This document shows, one piece after another, positions 31,078-43,603 of a stretch of DNA of 64,000 nt. Positions within the stretch are counted from its first letter, which is position 1. Each line of letters opens with the position of its first letter. The notes below the pieces were generated by a model. That model worked only from the letters and a program-made list of their open reading frames with translations, did no database searches and was not told the DNA's origin. The DNA is from Ottelia alismoides. Taxonomy: Eukaryota; Streptophyta; Magnoliopsida; Alismatales; Hydrocharitaceae. The stretch is taken from positions 1,054,001 to 1,118,000 of the forward strand of contig JAZKJV010002611.1 in NCBI GenBank assembly GCA_037367405.1. Reading direction: 5' to 3'. The position numbers were made by a program, and so were the translations under genes.

Positions 31078-31222
31078 AGAACAACGGACAGCGAGAGAGC
31101 GCGAGAGAGGAGAGCGAGAGAGCGCGAGATGAACGTGATTAGGGCGAGAGCGCGAGAGAGGAGGGCGAGAGCGCGAGAGATGAACGTGATTAGGGCGAGA
31201 GAGCGCGAGAAATGAAAGTGAT
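31078..31222 (-). repeat. GAGAGCGCGAGA-type repeats upstream of the CDC20-like gene
   Basis: Plus-strand text is a run of GAGAG and GCGCGAGA words with a longer unit that includes GATGAACGTGATTAGGGCGA, repeated about every 60 bases (two full copies and a third variant). On the gene's strand it is a CT/GC-rich tract directly upstream of the start codon, where the 5' untranslated region or core promoter should lie. CT-rich tracts of this kind are common in plant 5' leaders. A TATA-like ATTATATGTAAAG lies upstream at about 31240-31253 on the same strand. Confidence 0.75.
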
Positions 31223-31253
31223 TAGGGGGAACGATCTGTCCTTTACATATAAT

Positions 31254-33399
31254 CTAATTGAATAGATTATCGTCGTACGTACGTTGATAATCATTTTGAC
31301 AAGGCATTCATCATTTTACATATATATTAATTAAGTGATTTCATGCATATTAATTAAGTGAACATAATGCAATGGAATGAAAATAAATACAAACATATGT
31401 ATATACATAAATCATGATCTTGAAATAATATAATAACTTAAGCAACGTGTGTAATTAAAAATTGAAATCAAATTAATGCTGAAGACACGAATATATTACA
31501 TAAAATAAAATTTAAACAAGCATGCACAATTTGTATCTCTAATTAACTATTCAAATTTTGTGACTCAATCAAAATTTTAACTATGCACAAGATAGATAAT
31601 CAAAAGAAAATCAAAATGAAATTGAAAAAGCGGAAATTGAAGTCCATATGCAAAAGTTGTAAGGCAAAAAACTCTAAGGGTCATAATAACTAAAAGAAAA
31701 AATACAAAAATATATTACATAAAAGGTCACAAACAGGACCTATCATGGGTAGATTTGTAAATAAATAAAGTCATGAGGCCTTATATGTAATTTTTACTCA
31801 TGTGTGGGGGCATCAATGCACTATTAAGAACTCAGTAGAGTCCTTCACGCAACTTCTCCATCAGAACACGCGTCGCACATGCCTTGGACCTGGAGGCAAT
31901 TTGAAGAAGCATCGCAGGTGTAGCAGCAAATATCCCAAGCATACATGTGCGGAGCACGTGGGTGGAGACTTGGGGGATGGCTCGGGGCCAATGTAGGTGC
32001 CTTAGGCCGCATGGGCGGTCTAAGGAGTTTCAGGACAAGGCTCAGTCCCAGTGAGCATCTCGCTTCAGCGTGTGACGTTGCTATTCCTTGGCCGTTGGAT
32101 CGACACCGGGAGGATGCCATCTGATGACACATGTATGTCCTTAGAGTGACTCCTCCTCCCCCACAATGGTGGCATGATGGGTGCTCCGATGATGGTGCCA
32201 AACCTCCATCATGCTCCTATGTGGCTATCGGAATTCCATGAAGCTTCTTGGAAGGTCGGTGATGAAGCTCGTGCACCAGACAATGGCCAGAGCCCTCTAT
32301 TAGTGGGGTATCCACGCTCACTCATTGGAGGCGAGGCTCTATAATGGAGCCCTATGCAAAGTTTGACCATTAAACGTAGTATACCTGCAAGGTTATTAGT
32401 GAATAGCTGAAGCATTTGTGTGCATATGAGGTGAGTGAACTGAGGACCTAATGCGACGGAGATCCAATGGATTCATCTCCAGCTCGTTGGAGATGAAATG
32501 GCTCAGAGTGAATGAGGGTATGGAGGAACGGAAAGGATGAGTTGGACATTCCACAAGCATCACTATCCTCAGTGAAGGTTTGGCATGATTCTAAGTGGGT
32601 GGAAGTGCTCTGTACATACGAGGAAAAAACCAATAAATAAGTGAAAAACAAGACCTAAGTTACTTGGAGCTTGAAGATGAGCGCAGAAGTGGCAGCATAG
32701 CTTGGGATGGGCTTCCGAGGACCCTGGGTTTTCGCTTAATGTGCTTAGCTGGGGGCACGGAGATCAATGGTCAGATTAAAGCTGTAACTTGGAAAATCTA
32801 GCCATGGGTCATCACCAAAGCTTCATGGCATCTTTGCATCATCGATCCTCCTGTCCTTTGTTACAAGAGGGTAGAGAGATGCTGGGATGAAACTCATGTA
32901 AAGGTGGATTCCGTGTACGGAAGGTGGTGGAGACCCCTTTGAAGAGAAGAGGGTGGCAATTACAGATGATTGTCATCAAAGCTCCAACCACCATGCATGA
33001 ACAGGGGTTAGAGGAGAGTAGGGTTTAGGGTCTTAGCGTGAGAAGGGGTGGTTAGAGTTGTGGTTGGGAGTTGGAATGAGGTGGACAGGAGGTGTGAGGT
33101 GGTTGGGAAAATGTGGAGAAGATCGACGGTTAAGGGTCGAGTCATCATTGGGAGGAGCGGTTATGGGGACGAAGATGTCTCTATTATCGGAAGAGATGGA
33201 TCGTATGGTGGAGAGAGAGACAGGAGCAGTTAGCCCTGATTCGCTCTGATCATTTGATTAGAGGGTTGTGAAGCAAGGTGGGTGGTGAATCCTTTATTCA
33301 TCTACATTATTATTTTATCTCTCTAGCTTGAGAAAATTAATAAAATTCAGTAACAATTAACGTTAATTAACAGACCATGGGTTGTAAATGAATGACTCT
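31254..33399. other. No gene recognised
   Basis: 31254-31800 is AT-rich. 31800-33260 is more balanced, with short frames on both strands (for example a Pro/Cys/His-rich 118-residue minus frame at 31845-32201) that show no domain. No terminal repeats were found. It may be degraded transposon sequence. Confidence 0.4.
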
Positions 33400-35500
33400 T
33401 AGTTACTGTCTGTTAATATACCTATTATGGTGCCTATATTTTATGTATTTACTATATATATTAAAATTCAATAAAAAAATAGATAATATTGTATATAATT
33501 AATTTGACCTAATTTATAAAATAAAATTCCAAAAATGAGAAAAAATGAAAATAATTATTATTTTAAATTGCTTGTAAAGATATTTTATTCATATAGATGA
33601 CTTATTTTATGTTTGAGTTTTTATGAAAGTTGTAGATCTCATCGAGATGTATAAATTTCCATGTTCATCATTTTTCTTGATTCATTTTCTAATTATTTTA
33701 TATGTAATTACTTTTCTTTTTTACATCTGTCTCATTTTTTATTGGGTCGCGTGATGCCTTCAGATCGCACCACGTGGACCGCTCTTGTTCAGCCACCCGC
33801 CTCATTCTAGGCCGTTGGATCACATGATCCAATGGCTGCGGAGCCATCTCCTCCCTTGCGTCTGTTCACCCCATACCTCGCCGGTTGTTCAACCACCCTC
33901 GATCTCTTAATTCTACCGGTTACCTCACGTGTCTCAACCACCAAGTTTCCTGCTACTTTCTCGATTGTCCAACCTTCTCCTTTGCCCAACTTCCAGTGGT
34001 TGTCATCTCCATCACGTGAATCTTTGAGCGGAATTCGAAACTTTCCCTCCAACCACCTAGAACCACCAAATCCCCGCCATCAAAACTCCTTATACGACAA
34101 CCATTCCAACCATCTACCAATATTTGGAGGAACCTATGAGCATCATCTATTTATCATCGATAGTGATTGGGTTGGGTGTGATTGATAGCGAAGAAGGAGA
34201 ACTTTCCTCTGGTGAGATCATGTCTTCTTCAACGAGATACATCTGCTCACCTGGCCCTGTAGCCTCATGCTCCATAAGAGAAGACCGAAACCTTAGTTGC
34301 TCTAATCTCTAGTCACGTTACATCAATCCTTGTTCATCCCAGTCGATCGTTTTCATCTTCCAAGTAAAACTTTGATCTCGATATTCTTCACTGGAGCTAC
34401 TTCGTGCCAGGATATGCTAGGGACCTCCACAGAGGAATAATGGCTTCACCTTCATTGCATGGACTCCGCTCTCTTTCTCGACTCTCAAGCATCTCCGACG
34501 TTAGCGGGAGGAATCATACGCTCATCGGAGCTCTGCTCTTTCTCCGCCACCTACAGTGGAAAATGAAGAACACAAGATACAGATACCATTCGATCCGCGT
34601 CTTCAGATCAGATTCGATGACTATATCATTCTTGATCCCCACTCAGAGGCATGGTTTCACTCAAGAGGACTGGAGCAGCCGAGCCATCAATGAAGCACCA
34701 ACATGCGACACGTGGTCCGAGTCGTGCTACCTGAACCTAGTCCCGGTCACATGTTTCTTGTACGTGTGTTTGGGTAAATTGCAAATCATCCCAAGAACTA
34801 TTCATAATTGCATATAATTCCACACTTCAAAAAATTGCATTTATACCCAAGAGGTTTTTTGTAATTGTACTTTAGTCTAATTTGGACTTATTTATAACTA
34901 CATAATTCATTTTATTGCACATATGTCCATGCCTTGTACCTTCAAGAACTCATGAACAGTGTATCAGATTTTAATGAAATCGGTATCGTTGGAAGCTATT
35001 TTTGTGCTATTTAATTTAGTGTAATTAAATTATTGATTCTACCTATATTGCATGCATTAATTTTGAGAGTGTCATTTATTCAGTCTTATTATTAATTAAA
35101 AATTAGTCCTGATGGAGGTTGAATTGCTTTGTTTTTGACATTTATTGATCATAAATTGAATAATTATTACCGCAAGTAGTTAATTTATTTAATCAGGAGC
35201 ATATTTGTTAATTGTGCATTTACTCTGTGATTGTGATGCATCATTGTTTATCATTTAAATTAAATGCATAAAAATATTTAAAAAATTGCATACATTGTGT
35301 CCTTTGAATCTTACTTGACCTAAAGAGCCTATAAATTGCTTAAGTAGATGCTTGACTCCTAAATTTAATTGAATAATTATTCGTGTACCTGAGTTCAACT
35401 CTGGACTTGCCCATGTATAAATTTAAGCTGAGAACTCTTCGTAGAGATTTTTTTCTCGATTCTAAGTAATTGTTGATTAGCCCATGCTACAAAAAGTACA
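33400..35500 (+). repeat. LTR 1 of a tandem long-LTR array (left-truncated)
   Basis: Shares with LTR 2 and LTR 3, in the same order, the anchor AGTTGTAGATCTC (33636), a CACGTGG box followed by a C-rich leader (33770-34330), a low-complexity 'remaining nucleotides to print' style AT-rich part with AAATTGCAAATCATCCC (34776), and the end block CTGAGTTCAACTCTGGACTT (35389). The usual start TGATGAATC was not found, so its left end seems lost. No primer-binding site is recognisable after it. Confidence 0.65.
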
Positions 35501-36504
35501 TGTTATTTTAGAGGAATGACGATTCATAGCACGACACATCATTTGATTTTATTTATAGTAAATTATTTATTTTTAAGATTTCTAGAGCTTTTTAGGTTAA
35601 GTTCTTGTTTGTCCTATTTGTATTGTTTTGTTAAGATTATTTTATGTGGTTTTGGCTATTTAATTCACTTAATTTGTCATGTGAATTTTATAACAAATTC
35701 ATTGTTTTGGGGTAGGGACCGTAGAGTCAGCAAAGCTCGGAGGACCGCGGTGGCAAGGAGCTTGGAGCTTCGGATGTAGAGGTGGAAAGACAATTTTATT
35801 AGGAGAAAATTTCAGCTTAATTAAATTATATTTTTATGTTGTACTTTTTGTGTAGTATTTGTTGTAATTTGTGTTGTAATTAATTTGTAATTAATTTCTA
35901 ATTTACAGTAGTTCTCGATTGAGTTCTCGTATGTGTAATGAAGACCTCTCTTTATTATTCAATTGTGTGGTTGTATCGAGAGTGATTCTCAACTTAAGTA
36001 GCTATTTAGGTCAAGGCATGGAGCTTCAAATAGATATATCTTATATTATTTTTGCTTGATCTTTATATTAGGGTACACATTTTTGTCTCATAAGATTCAC
36101 TAAAATCTTAGGAGATTCATTAAGACACATGTAAGTAATGCTCTATCTAGTAAAAATAATTGAACTTCTTCATCGCTAATAGAATCTCCTGCTAGGTCTG
36201 GCTTTTTCAACTTGCATCATTTAGAGTAAATTTTATAAATTTATTCTTACATCCACATGGAGAGTGTTGGGAATCGCTGTAAGTATTCATAAATGATTGC
36301 ATGCGTCATTGATTTTTCTGTCTTCTCCCTCAGCTTTTGCCAACCCAAGGATAAAGGAAAAGGGTATGTACGTTAGGCAATTATTTTGTGGTCACCTAAT
36401 TCAAGTGATAATCAACTCTTAAAATAGGGAATGAGTTATGCTTGACTTCAAATAATATGGAATAAAATTCACCTTGTATTACGTGCAGTAAAACCCTCAT
36501 TGTA
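35501..36504 (+). other. Short internal region 1 of the array (about 1.0 kb, non-coding)
   Basis: Lies between LTR 1 and LTR 2 and is similar to internal region 2 (41306-42354). Shared anchors are a GGGACC-containing block (35716), TCGAGAGTGATTCTC (35976), CATGGAGAGTGTTGGGA (36258) and AAAACCCTCATT (36490). No open frame with a domain is present. Confidence 0.6.
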
Positions 36505-39500
36505 TGATGTTATCACCATTCATGTACTTAAAATTAATTTGTGCATTTTAGCATCCATATTTGCATGAATAAGAAGCCAAATTCTCTTGTAAATATCACT
36601 TGCATTATACCATATTTCCCCATATTTTTATTTATTGTCGACTAACTCATAATTGAATAAAATCAACTCTATAGTGTACATATTACCAACAAATGTAAAA
36701 TACCAAAAAAATACTAACTTCTAGAAGTGCCCAATAAAACCCAAACCCTAATATGAGACTAAATGCCTTAAGATGTGAATATCTCTCTCATGCATTCTCA
36801 TGTTGTCTTTACTCACTTTTGAAGTATTACACATCTGATTACCTTCAAAACAAGATCAGATTCAAAAGAATCAGAGTTCGTATGTGAAACTTGAGTTTTG
36901 GGACCCTATTATATATCGTACATATTGACTAAATTGACTTTATTATTTTATGTACATTTTTTAGTTTTTTTATTTTACATTTATTTTCTTTGATTATTAT
37001 TTTAATAAAATGCGCAAAAATTAAAACAAAAATTGAAGCAAAACTCAATGAAAATAAATAAATCTGAGTATGTATAGATAGTATGTACATATGTCTCCTT
37101 TATTTTATTTCTTTATTTTCATGATTATTAAAAATCCAAAAAATGGATTAAGTTATAAATATTCATTTCACATTTTCTCCGATTTTATTTTGAATTTCTT
37201 ATTTAAAAATGCAAAAATTTTCTGTAAAACACAAAATGCAGAAGTTGTAGATCTCGTCGAGACGAACAACTTTCATGTTGACCACTTTTTGATCTGCTTT
37301 ATTTATTTTCTATTTTTATTTGGATTTAATTTTTGAGTTTTTAGGAGTGACGTATGGCAGCTCCTAGAGCTGCAACATGTCATATCCATTTTATTTATTT
37401 ATTTATTATATATTATTTTATTTAATCATTTTATTTATTTACTTACTTATTTACTTATTTTATTTATTTATTACTTTAATTAGTATTATTATTATTTATT
37501 TTACTTATTTATATACTTATAATTTGTTATTTTTAAAATTTTTATTTTAAATTTACTTTTTTCTTCTTCACCATGTGGCCGCCTCGCCATTCCCCTTCCT
37601 TCCATACGCACCTACCACTCCGCCCTTCGCGACAGGGTTGCAACCACCCAACTGCCCAACTATGCTACCCTACTTCTCCGCCTCCTGTGGGGTACCCACT
37701 CCACCTCCGCTCTAGCCTAATGTCCCCCACAGAACCCTGTCCCTCCCTCCCCATCTCTTCCGCAACCCATTTCTCCTCGTAACCACCTCTGTAAGAACCC
37801 CTTCCCTCTTCTCTCTCCACAACATGCTCCATCGCGACCGTTGTACCCCTTCTCTTGCGACCTTCGCTCTAGCCCAACGTCCCTTAAAGGCCTCGTCACT
37901 CCCAACCGCAAAGATCCATCCGCCACTGTAGAGAAACTCCTCCTCTAGCTCCGAGAATAAAATCAATGATAGAGGTTTTAAAGCTCGTCGAGAGACGACG
38001 AGGTTGGATACCATTCAAAGACGAGATCCAAGGAGATTCTTGGCTCCTTGTCGCGAACAACTATTAGTCGTCGAGATTCTCCATCCTCCTCCACCCAGAT
38101 CGAAGCAACAACCATAGGCCAAGCCTAGCTTCGGCCACCATCTAGAGAAGAAACTTGCAAGTAACTCTCTTTCCTCCTTTTTATCTCCTTCTTCTTTTCC
38201 TACCATTGTTCTTCTTCTTCCCTACGATCAAGCTCCGCCTTCGATCTTTGCACTCCGGCCCTTTATCTTCATCGTCATCCTCCCATATCATCACCATCTC
38301 CCTCGTTCGCCTTCATCACCTTGATCCCCATGTTGACATCGATCTCCACCTCCACTGGTCGCCGACTCTACTAGGTCCACCATTTTGCATCCACACCGAC
38401 CACCGGCTTACCGCTCTCGCAGATGCCCTCTATTGGTCACCGACTCCACCAGGTCCACACTGATTTCTGTCCTTTAATTTCCTTAATTATTAAAAATACA
38501 AAGAAATAGATTAAGTTGTAAATATTTATTTCATATTTTTTCTGATTTTATTTGATTTTTATCTTATTTAGATAATGACAAAAAATCTGTAAAAGACAAA
38601 AAATATAGTACTTATATCTGTAAGATATCACCAAAAATACTTTTTATAAATATGATTTATTTTAGTTTCGGGTCCTTCACAAAAGTTGTAGATCTCGTCG
38701 ATGATACAAAATTTCAAATTGACCACTTTTTTAATTTAACCCCCTTTGTTATTTCTTTTTTATTTTTCTTTGCATTTAATTTGTGAGTTTTCTAAGACAC
38801 ATGGTAGTTCCTGGAGCCACCACCTGTCACCTCCTTTTTATTTTATTTTTTATTTATCAAATTATTTTATTTTATTATTATTATCTATTGTATATATATC
38901 ATTATTATTTTAAATAATTTATTTAGTTTCTTAATTTTATCTTATTTACTCATTTATTTATTTTTAATTAATTATTTTTTATTTTTTTAGTTAATATTTT
39001 AATTTAATTTTGATTTTTTATCTCCTTGCCACGTGGTGGCGCCCCTATACGCCACGTGACCTTTCCTTTTTCCCATATAGACCTGCTCCTACAGCCCTCC
39101 TACGCTTTGCCCCACCTTGCAAGGCGTTGCCCGCTCCCAACCACAATTGTGTGCCATGCACTAACCACTCCCCTCTCGTTACCTCTATCTTTGTAACCGA
39201 TCTCCAAAGGACCCGCTCCCCATCTTCTCGCCCAACAACCAACGCCCCTTCACCCACTTCCTCACCTCCCACCTGCAACCACACCTCCGCAGTTCCCTCT
39301 TTTCAACAACTGTTGCACGACACCCCATGTGCACAGTTCCAACGACCCATAAAGGAGGCATCGCCAACCTCCTTACATCTTATATGTCGTTTGCAAGAGA
39401 CAAGGCTGCAACCCCTCCTTCATCTCTGATGTCAGAGATGATTTGGGAGATAAGAGCAATGACAAGTCTCTTCATCATTGGCGAGATCCGCGAGGAGAGC

Positions 39501-41305
39501 CCTCGTGTTGAAGCACATCATCTAGGATCGTTGTCGAGCCTATCGATTCCTCCCTCGTTGGAATTGATTGAGGCAACGACAAAGTGAAGACCTATGATAT
39601 TCATCCTCTTTAAGGCAAGAAATCTAATCTCTAAGGTAATCTCTTTCTTCTTCTTCTTCTTCTTCTTTCTGCTTCCTCCACTTCCCCTTTTCGTCTATTC
39701 ATTGTCTTCTTTCTAACTTCAGCACCATCCTCCGTTGCTCACCCTCCATCATCGCACCGCCTCTTTTTCCCTTTCAATTCAACTTCCACCGGGCCACCTC
39801 TCTATTAATCACCACCGCACCATCCACCGATCCCCACTTCGATTCCTTCACACAGCCTTACCTACGCCGCCCTCGAGTTCCTCTTGCATGACCACCTCCG
39901 ACTTCGTCCTCGAGGCTCAAGCCTCTACCATGCACCAACAGTAGAGCCCCTTGGGACCCCCTCCGATCGGCCTCGACGTGCCGTCGTCGCTTGTCGTTCG
40001 TCATCGCATGCCTTCATGATCTTTAGCTGACTCCACTACGCCTTGCTGCCCTCATCGCCTTGCAGCAGCCTTCTCTGCCCAATCGTGACCAGCAGAAGGG
40101 TTGGACTACTCCATATCAAGTTGTGTGTCCACCACGACCTCCTCCGCCTTGATCCCTGAGCCATCCCAAGCCTCCCCCCAAAACACATGCGTAACACATG
40201 AAGAGGGGGGTAATTTGCACGTGCAACCATGAATTTCCAACCATTTACGCTCTCCCCCTAGCCAGGGCACGCACGTGGCATGTGTTGGAGGGTATTTACG
40301 TCTCCACCCCTCTTGCTCCTAGAAGTTGCATCAACGCCCTTGGCAGCTGGATATCACGCACAACTCGCGCCCCTACCTAGATAATTTGCACAAAAACCCT
40401 TGTGGGTTTAGGTAATTTAAGAAGCATGTTATTGCACTATATTTTATTTCATGTGTTCTTTGTATTTTCATTTAGAACCTTTTGTTTACATATTTGTTTG
40501 ATCTCATTTCTGCATCAATTTTCAATTCTAAAATTACATGTTGTAGAACATATAATTCTTGATATCTTGGATATTTCTTTGTAATTTTGTGAGCTATGGT
40601 TAGTTTATTAAAATTACTTTGTTGAAATATTGCATATTTTACCCAATTCATGGTTTGAAATTTATATTAAATTAACGGTTGCTCCAAAAATATGCAAAAT
40701 TCAAATGGATGTGTCTCATGCCTAAAATAAATTGTAGAGTGATTTTTGTAATTGATTTTTATTTAAATTCACACATAATATTTTTACGAAATTTTAAGTC
40801 TCCTAGATTGCTCATTGAAGTATCTATTGAGATAAATTGGTTTCTGGATAATTTGATTTCATGGATTTATTGGAAATTAATTCTCCACAGTAACTCCGTT
40901 TCACTTAAAAATTCATAAAAAATAACTATTGTCAGAAATTTCCAAAAACTTATTAAGCATTAATTTCATCATGTCTAACACTCTGGCTAAGTTCCAAATT
41001 TTTTTGACATGATTTGATCATAAATTGCATTTTAGTCCATGATCTTTGCTAAAATTGTATTTCATTCATTATTTACATTAAAAAAGCCAAAAAATATACC
41101 TATGAAATTCTAAGTTCTGAATCATCTAGAGATTGACCTAAGGAGATAGTGGCTTCCCTGAGTTCGATCTTGGCATGCCCAAGTAAAAATATAAATTGAT
41201 CGCTCACATTAGTCGATTAATTAATTAATAGTTTTTAATTAATCCTGATTGTCGGAATAATACAACAATTCGATACTATTAATTAGTGCATTTATGGAAT
41301 TTTCA
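36505..41305 (+). repeat. LTR 2 of the array (4.8 kb, with internal duplication)
   Basis: Begins near TGATGTTATCACC, the decayed equivalent of TGATGAATCTCAGATTC in LTR 3, and ends TTTTCA just before a decayed tRNA-Asp-type primer-binding site. The anchor-plus-C-rich-leader segment occurs twice: GTTGTAGATCTCGTCG at 37244 and again at 38687, each followed by a CACGTGG-like box and a C-rich stretch (37570-38460 and 39030-40380). That internal tandem duplication of about 1.4 kb explains most of the extra length over LTR 1 and 3. Pro/Ser-rich frames in the C-rich parts are not called as genes. Confidence 0.65.
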
Positions 41306-42354
41306 AACGTCATCGTTGTCGGGGAGGCATGGCTTAGTTTGATTTTTAGAAAATTTAGTGTTTAGGTTTTCCACCCCCAGAAGTCAGACCCTCAATTTCT
41401 TTTTGCAATTATTTCTTTGTTCATTTTCCTACATTTCTATTTATTTATTTTGTTTTCTTTATTTTATATTATTGTGTTATCTCTCTGACCACCATCTTAT
41501 TTTTGTGCGAGGGACCCGATGCGACGGAGCAACTGCTTGGGTGGTCGAGCATCTCAAGAGCATTAGAGGCCTTTTTCTGGTGATAAGTCGACTGAAAGTT
41601 CTGCATTAAAAGTTAAGATCGAATCTAGTCGTGGGAGAGTGTAGAGTCCATAAGATTTTATTCTCTGCAATTACTTTATTTTTATAAATAATTTGTAATA
41701 AATTAGGCAACTGCAAATTTCTAGTGGATTCAGTTTAGGATCTCGCGTCTGTATCCGGACTTCGGACTTTATTTTGTGGTGTATCGAGAGTTGTTTCACT
41801 CTCCAGTGAGGGCGGGTCTCTGCTAGAGTGGCAAAATTTGAATAGGTAGACGGTATTGTAGATTCAAATTGGCACGTGCCCTTTATAATTTAGGCCACAC
41901 ATCTGATAAGATTCGCACATCTTACAAGATTCATAATGAGACACACATAACCACGTACTACTTAGCCAAATTGAAATATATTTCTTCCTCACTAATAGTA
42001 TATTGTTTAGGTGTGCTTTTCTCGATATGCATGCATGTCGTATAAATTTAAAAATTCAGTTTTGCATAATACATGGAGAGTGGTGGGAGTCGTTGTAAGT
42101 ATACCTTCTTCTGAGCATGCATCATCGTTTATTGTTTTCATTCTAATTTCCAATTCCTCCCTTTTTACAACTAAGGATTAAAAAGGAAATTGGGACTGAA
42201 CGGTAGACGTGCGTTGTGACGCTCTCATTAATTTTCAAGTGACAATCAAATTCTAAAAATAGGACTAAATTGAGAAGTTTGATTATAAAATTGGAATAAA
42301 AAGAGCCTTATTTTATGGGTGCATAAAACCCTCATTTGGATCGCACGTACTTAC
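41306..42354 (+). other. Short internal region 2 of the array (1.05 kb, non-coding)
   Basis: Runs from the primer-binding site to the start of LTR 3. Shares GGGACCCGATGCGACGGAGC-type text (41510), TCGAGAGTTGTTTCACTCTC (41784) and CATGGAGAGTGGTGGGAG (42074) with internal region 1. There is no coding sequence and no G-run polypurine tract before LTR 3; the sequence there is TAAAACCCTCATTTGG. Confidence 0.65.
41308..41325 (+). other. Decayed tRNA-Asp-type primer-binding site
   Basis: CGTCATCGTTGTCGGGGA matches TGGCGCCGTTGCCGGGGA at 13 of 18 positions. Three of the five differences are C-to-T or G-to-A, as expected of old methylated DNA. The following GGCATGG also matches the bases after the intact site on the minus strand near 62240. 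It places the end of LTR 2 and shows the array's plus orientation. Confidence 0.7.
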
Positions 42355-43202
42355 TGATGAATCTCAGATTCATCACTCTAAATCTCATTAATTAAGCTCA
42401 AGTCCCTCAAAATCAACAACATTTCTGCATCTATTCTGCATAATTAGCATTCATGCATGTTTTCATAAAAATAGCATTTTAGCCATAATTTCTGCACAAA
42501 ATAAGAAGCCAAAAATCTCAGCCATAATTGACCTGTAAATAGCCCAACTCCCCTGATTTTTAAATCCTTCATGCTAACTCCGAATAAACCAAAACCACCT
42601 CCACTATGTACATATCACTCACAAGAATAAATGAAAAATACAAAAAAATCACTAAACCAAATAAGTGGACCAAAAACCGTAGCTTCAGGATTTCCAGACT
42701 AAAAGCCTCATATCTTCCCCATCCAGTGTCCGTTTTGATCCTACTCACTTTTGAACCAATGTACATTCAATTACCTTCAAAACAAGACTAAGTTCAAGTG
42801 AATCAGAGCTCATATGTGAAAGTTGGATTTTAGGCCTCTTTTGTACATTGTGTATTTTAGCGGTTTTTGACCCGATATTTTTGTACATATTTTCTTAATT
42901 AATAAAAATCCAAAAAATTGATTTAGATGTATTTATTTATCATTGATTTTTTCGTATTTTTACCGGATTTTTATTTTATTTAAAAATGACAAAAAAAATT
43001 ACAAAACCCAAAAATATAGGTATTCTATTATATGGGATACCCCAAAAATTCACTTTGTGCATTTGATCGATTTTGGTTTTGATGTCTTCATGAAATTTGT
43101 AGATCTCCAGACGAGCAATTTTTGTGAAGGAACTTTTTTGGTCTGAGGTCATTTGCTATTTATTTCACATTTTACAAAGTATTAATTTCTCGATTTTTCT
43201 GG

Positions 43203-43243
43203 TGCTGACACGTGGCCGCCCCTGGGGTCGCCACGTGTCAGCA
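43203..43243. promoter_or_regulatory. Perfect inverted repeat with two CACGTG boxes in LTR 3
   Basis: TGCTGACACGTGGC (43203-43216) and GCCACGTGTCAGCA (43230-43243) are perfect 14-base arms around a 13-base loop. Each arm contains a G-box/ABRE-like ACACGTGGC core, a known binding site for bZIP and bHLH factors. It lies about 350 bases upstream of the TATA-like TATTTAAG. Equivalent but imperfect pairs occur in LTR 2 (39028-39060). Confidence 0.7.
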
Positions 43244-43595
43244 TTTTTGGCCTCCATATTCTTTTGTTTTTATAAAAAAGAAAAAAAAATAAAATAACGT
43301 GTGAGGCACGTGCCCCCAGGCACGCGCCAAGCACGTGCGCTCCCCTCTCCCTTTCATCCACCATGTGATGCCTCCGCAGTCGTTCGATCATGGCCGATCG
43401 AATGACCCCTGGTCATCTTCCACCTCCCGCCTCCTTTCCCAAATCGAGTGCCACCCCCCTCCGTAACCTCCGCTATTGACCTTGCCAACCGCCCCCGCAT
43501 TCCTCGCCAACCTCCTCTGCGTCGCTCGCGACCGACCACCTCCGGATCCTCCGCACTTCTCGCGCCTTCCCTCACCGGCCACTCGCCCCTTCTCC

Positions 43596-43603
43596 TATTT
43601 AAG
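43596..43603 (+). promoter_or_regulatory. TATA-like box of LTR 3
   Basis: TATTTAAG is followed by a purine-rich AAGAAC and then a C-run (about 43609-43620) and the C-rich leader. Its place at the boundary between AT-rich and C-rich parts fits the U3/R junction of an LTR. Confidence 0.5.

Noticed and set aside
31845..32201. 118-residue minus-strand frame rich in Pro, Cys and His
   Set aside because: No zinc-finger spacing or other domain could be seen; composition is irregular and nothing supports coding.
37573..39587. Pro/Ser-rich plus-strand and Arg/Gly-rich minus-strand frames
   Set aside because: Same explanation: C-rich LTR leader duplicated within LTR 2, no domain, frames not shared between the copies.
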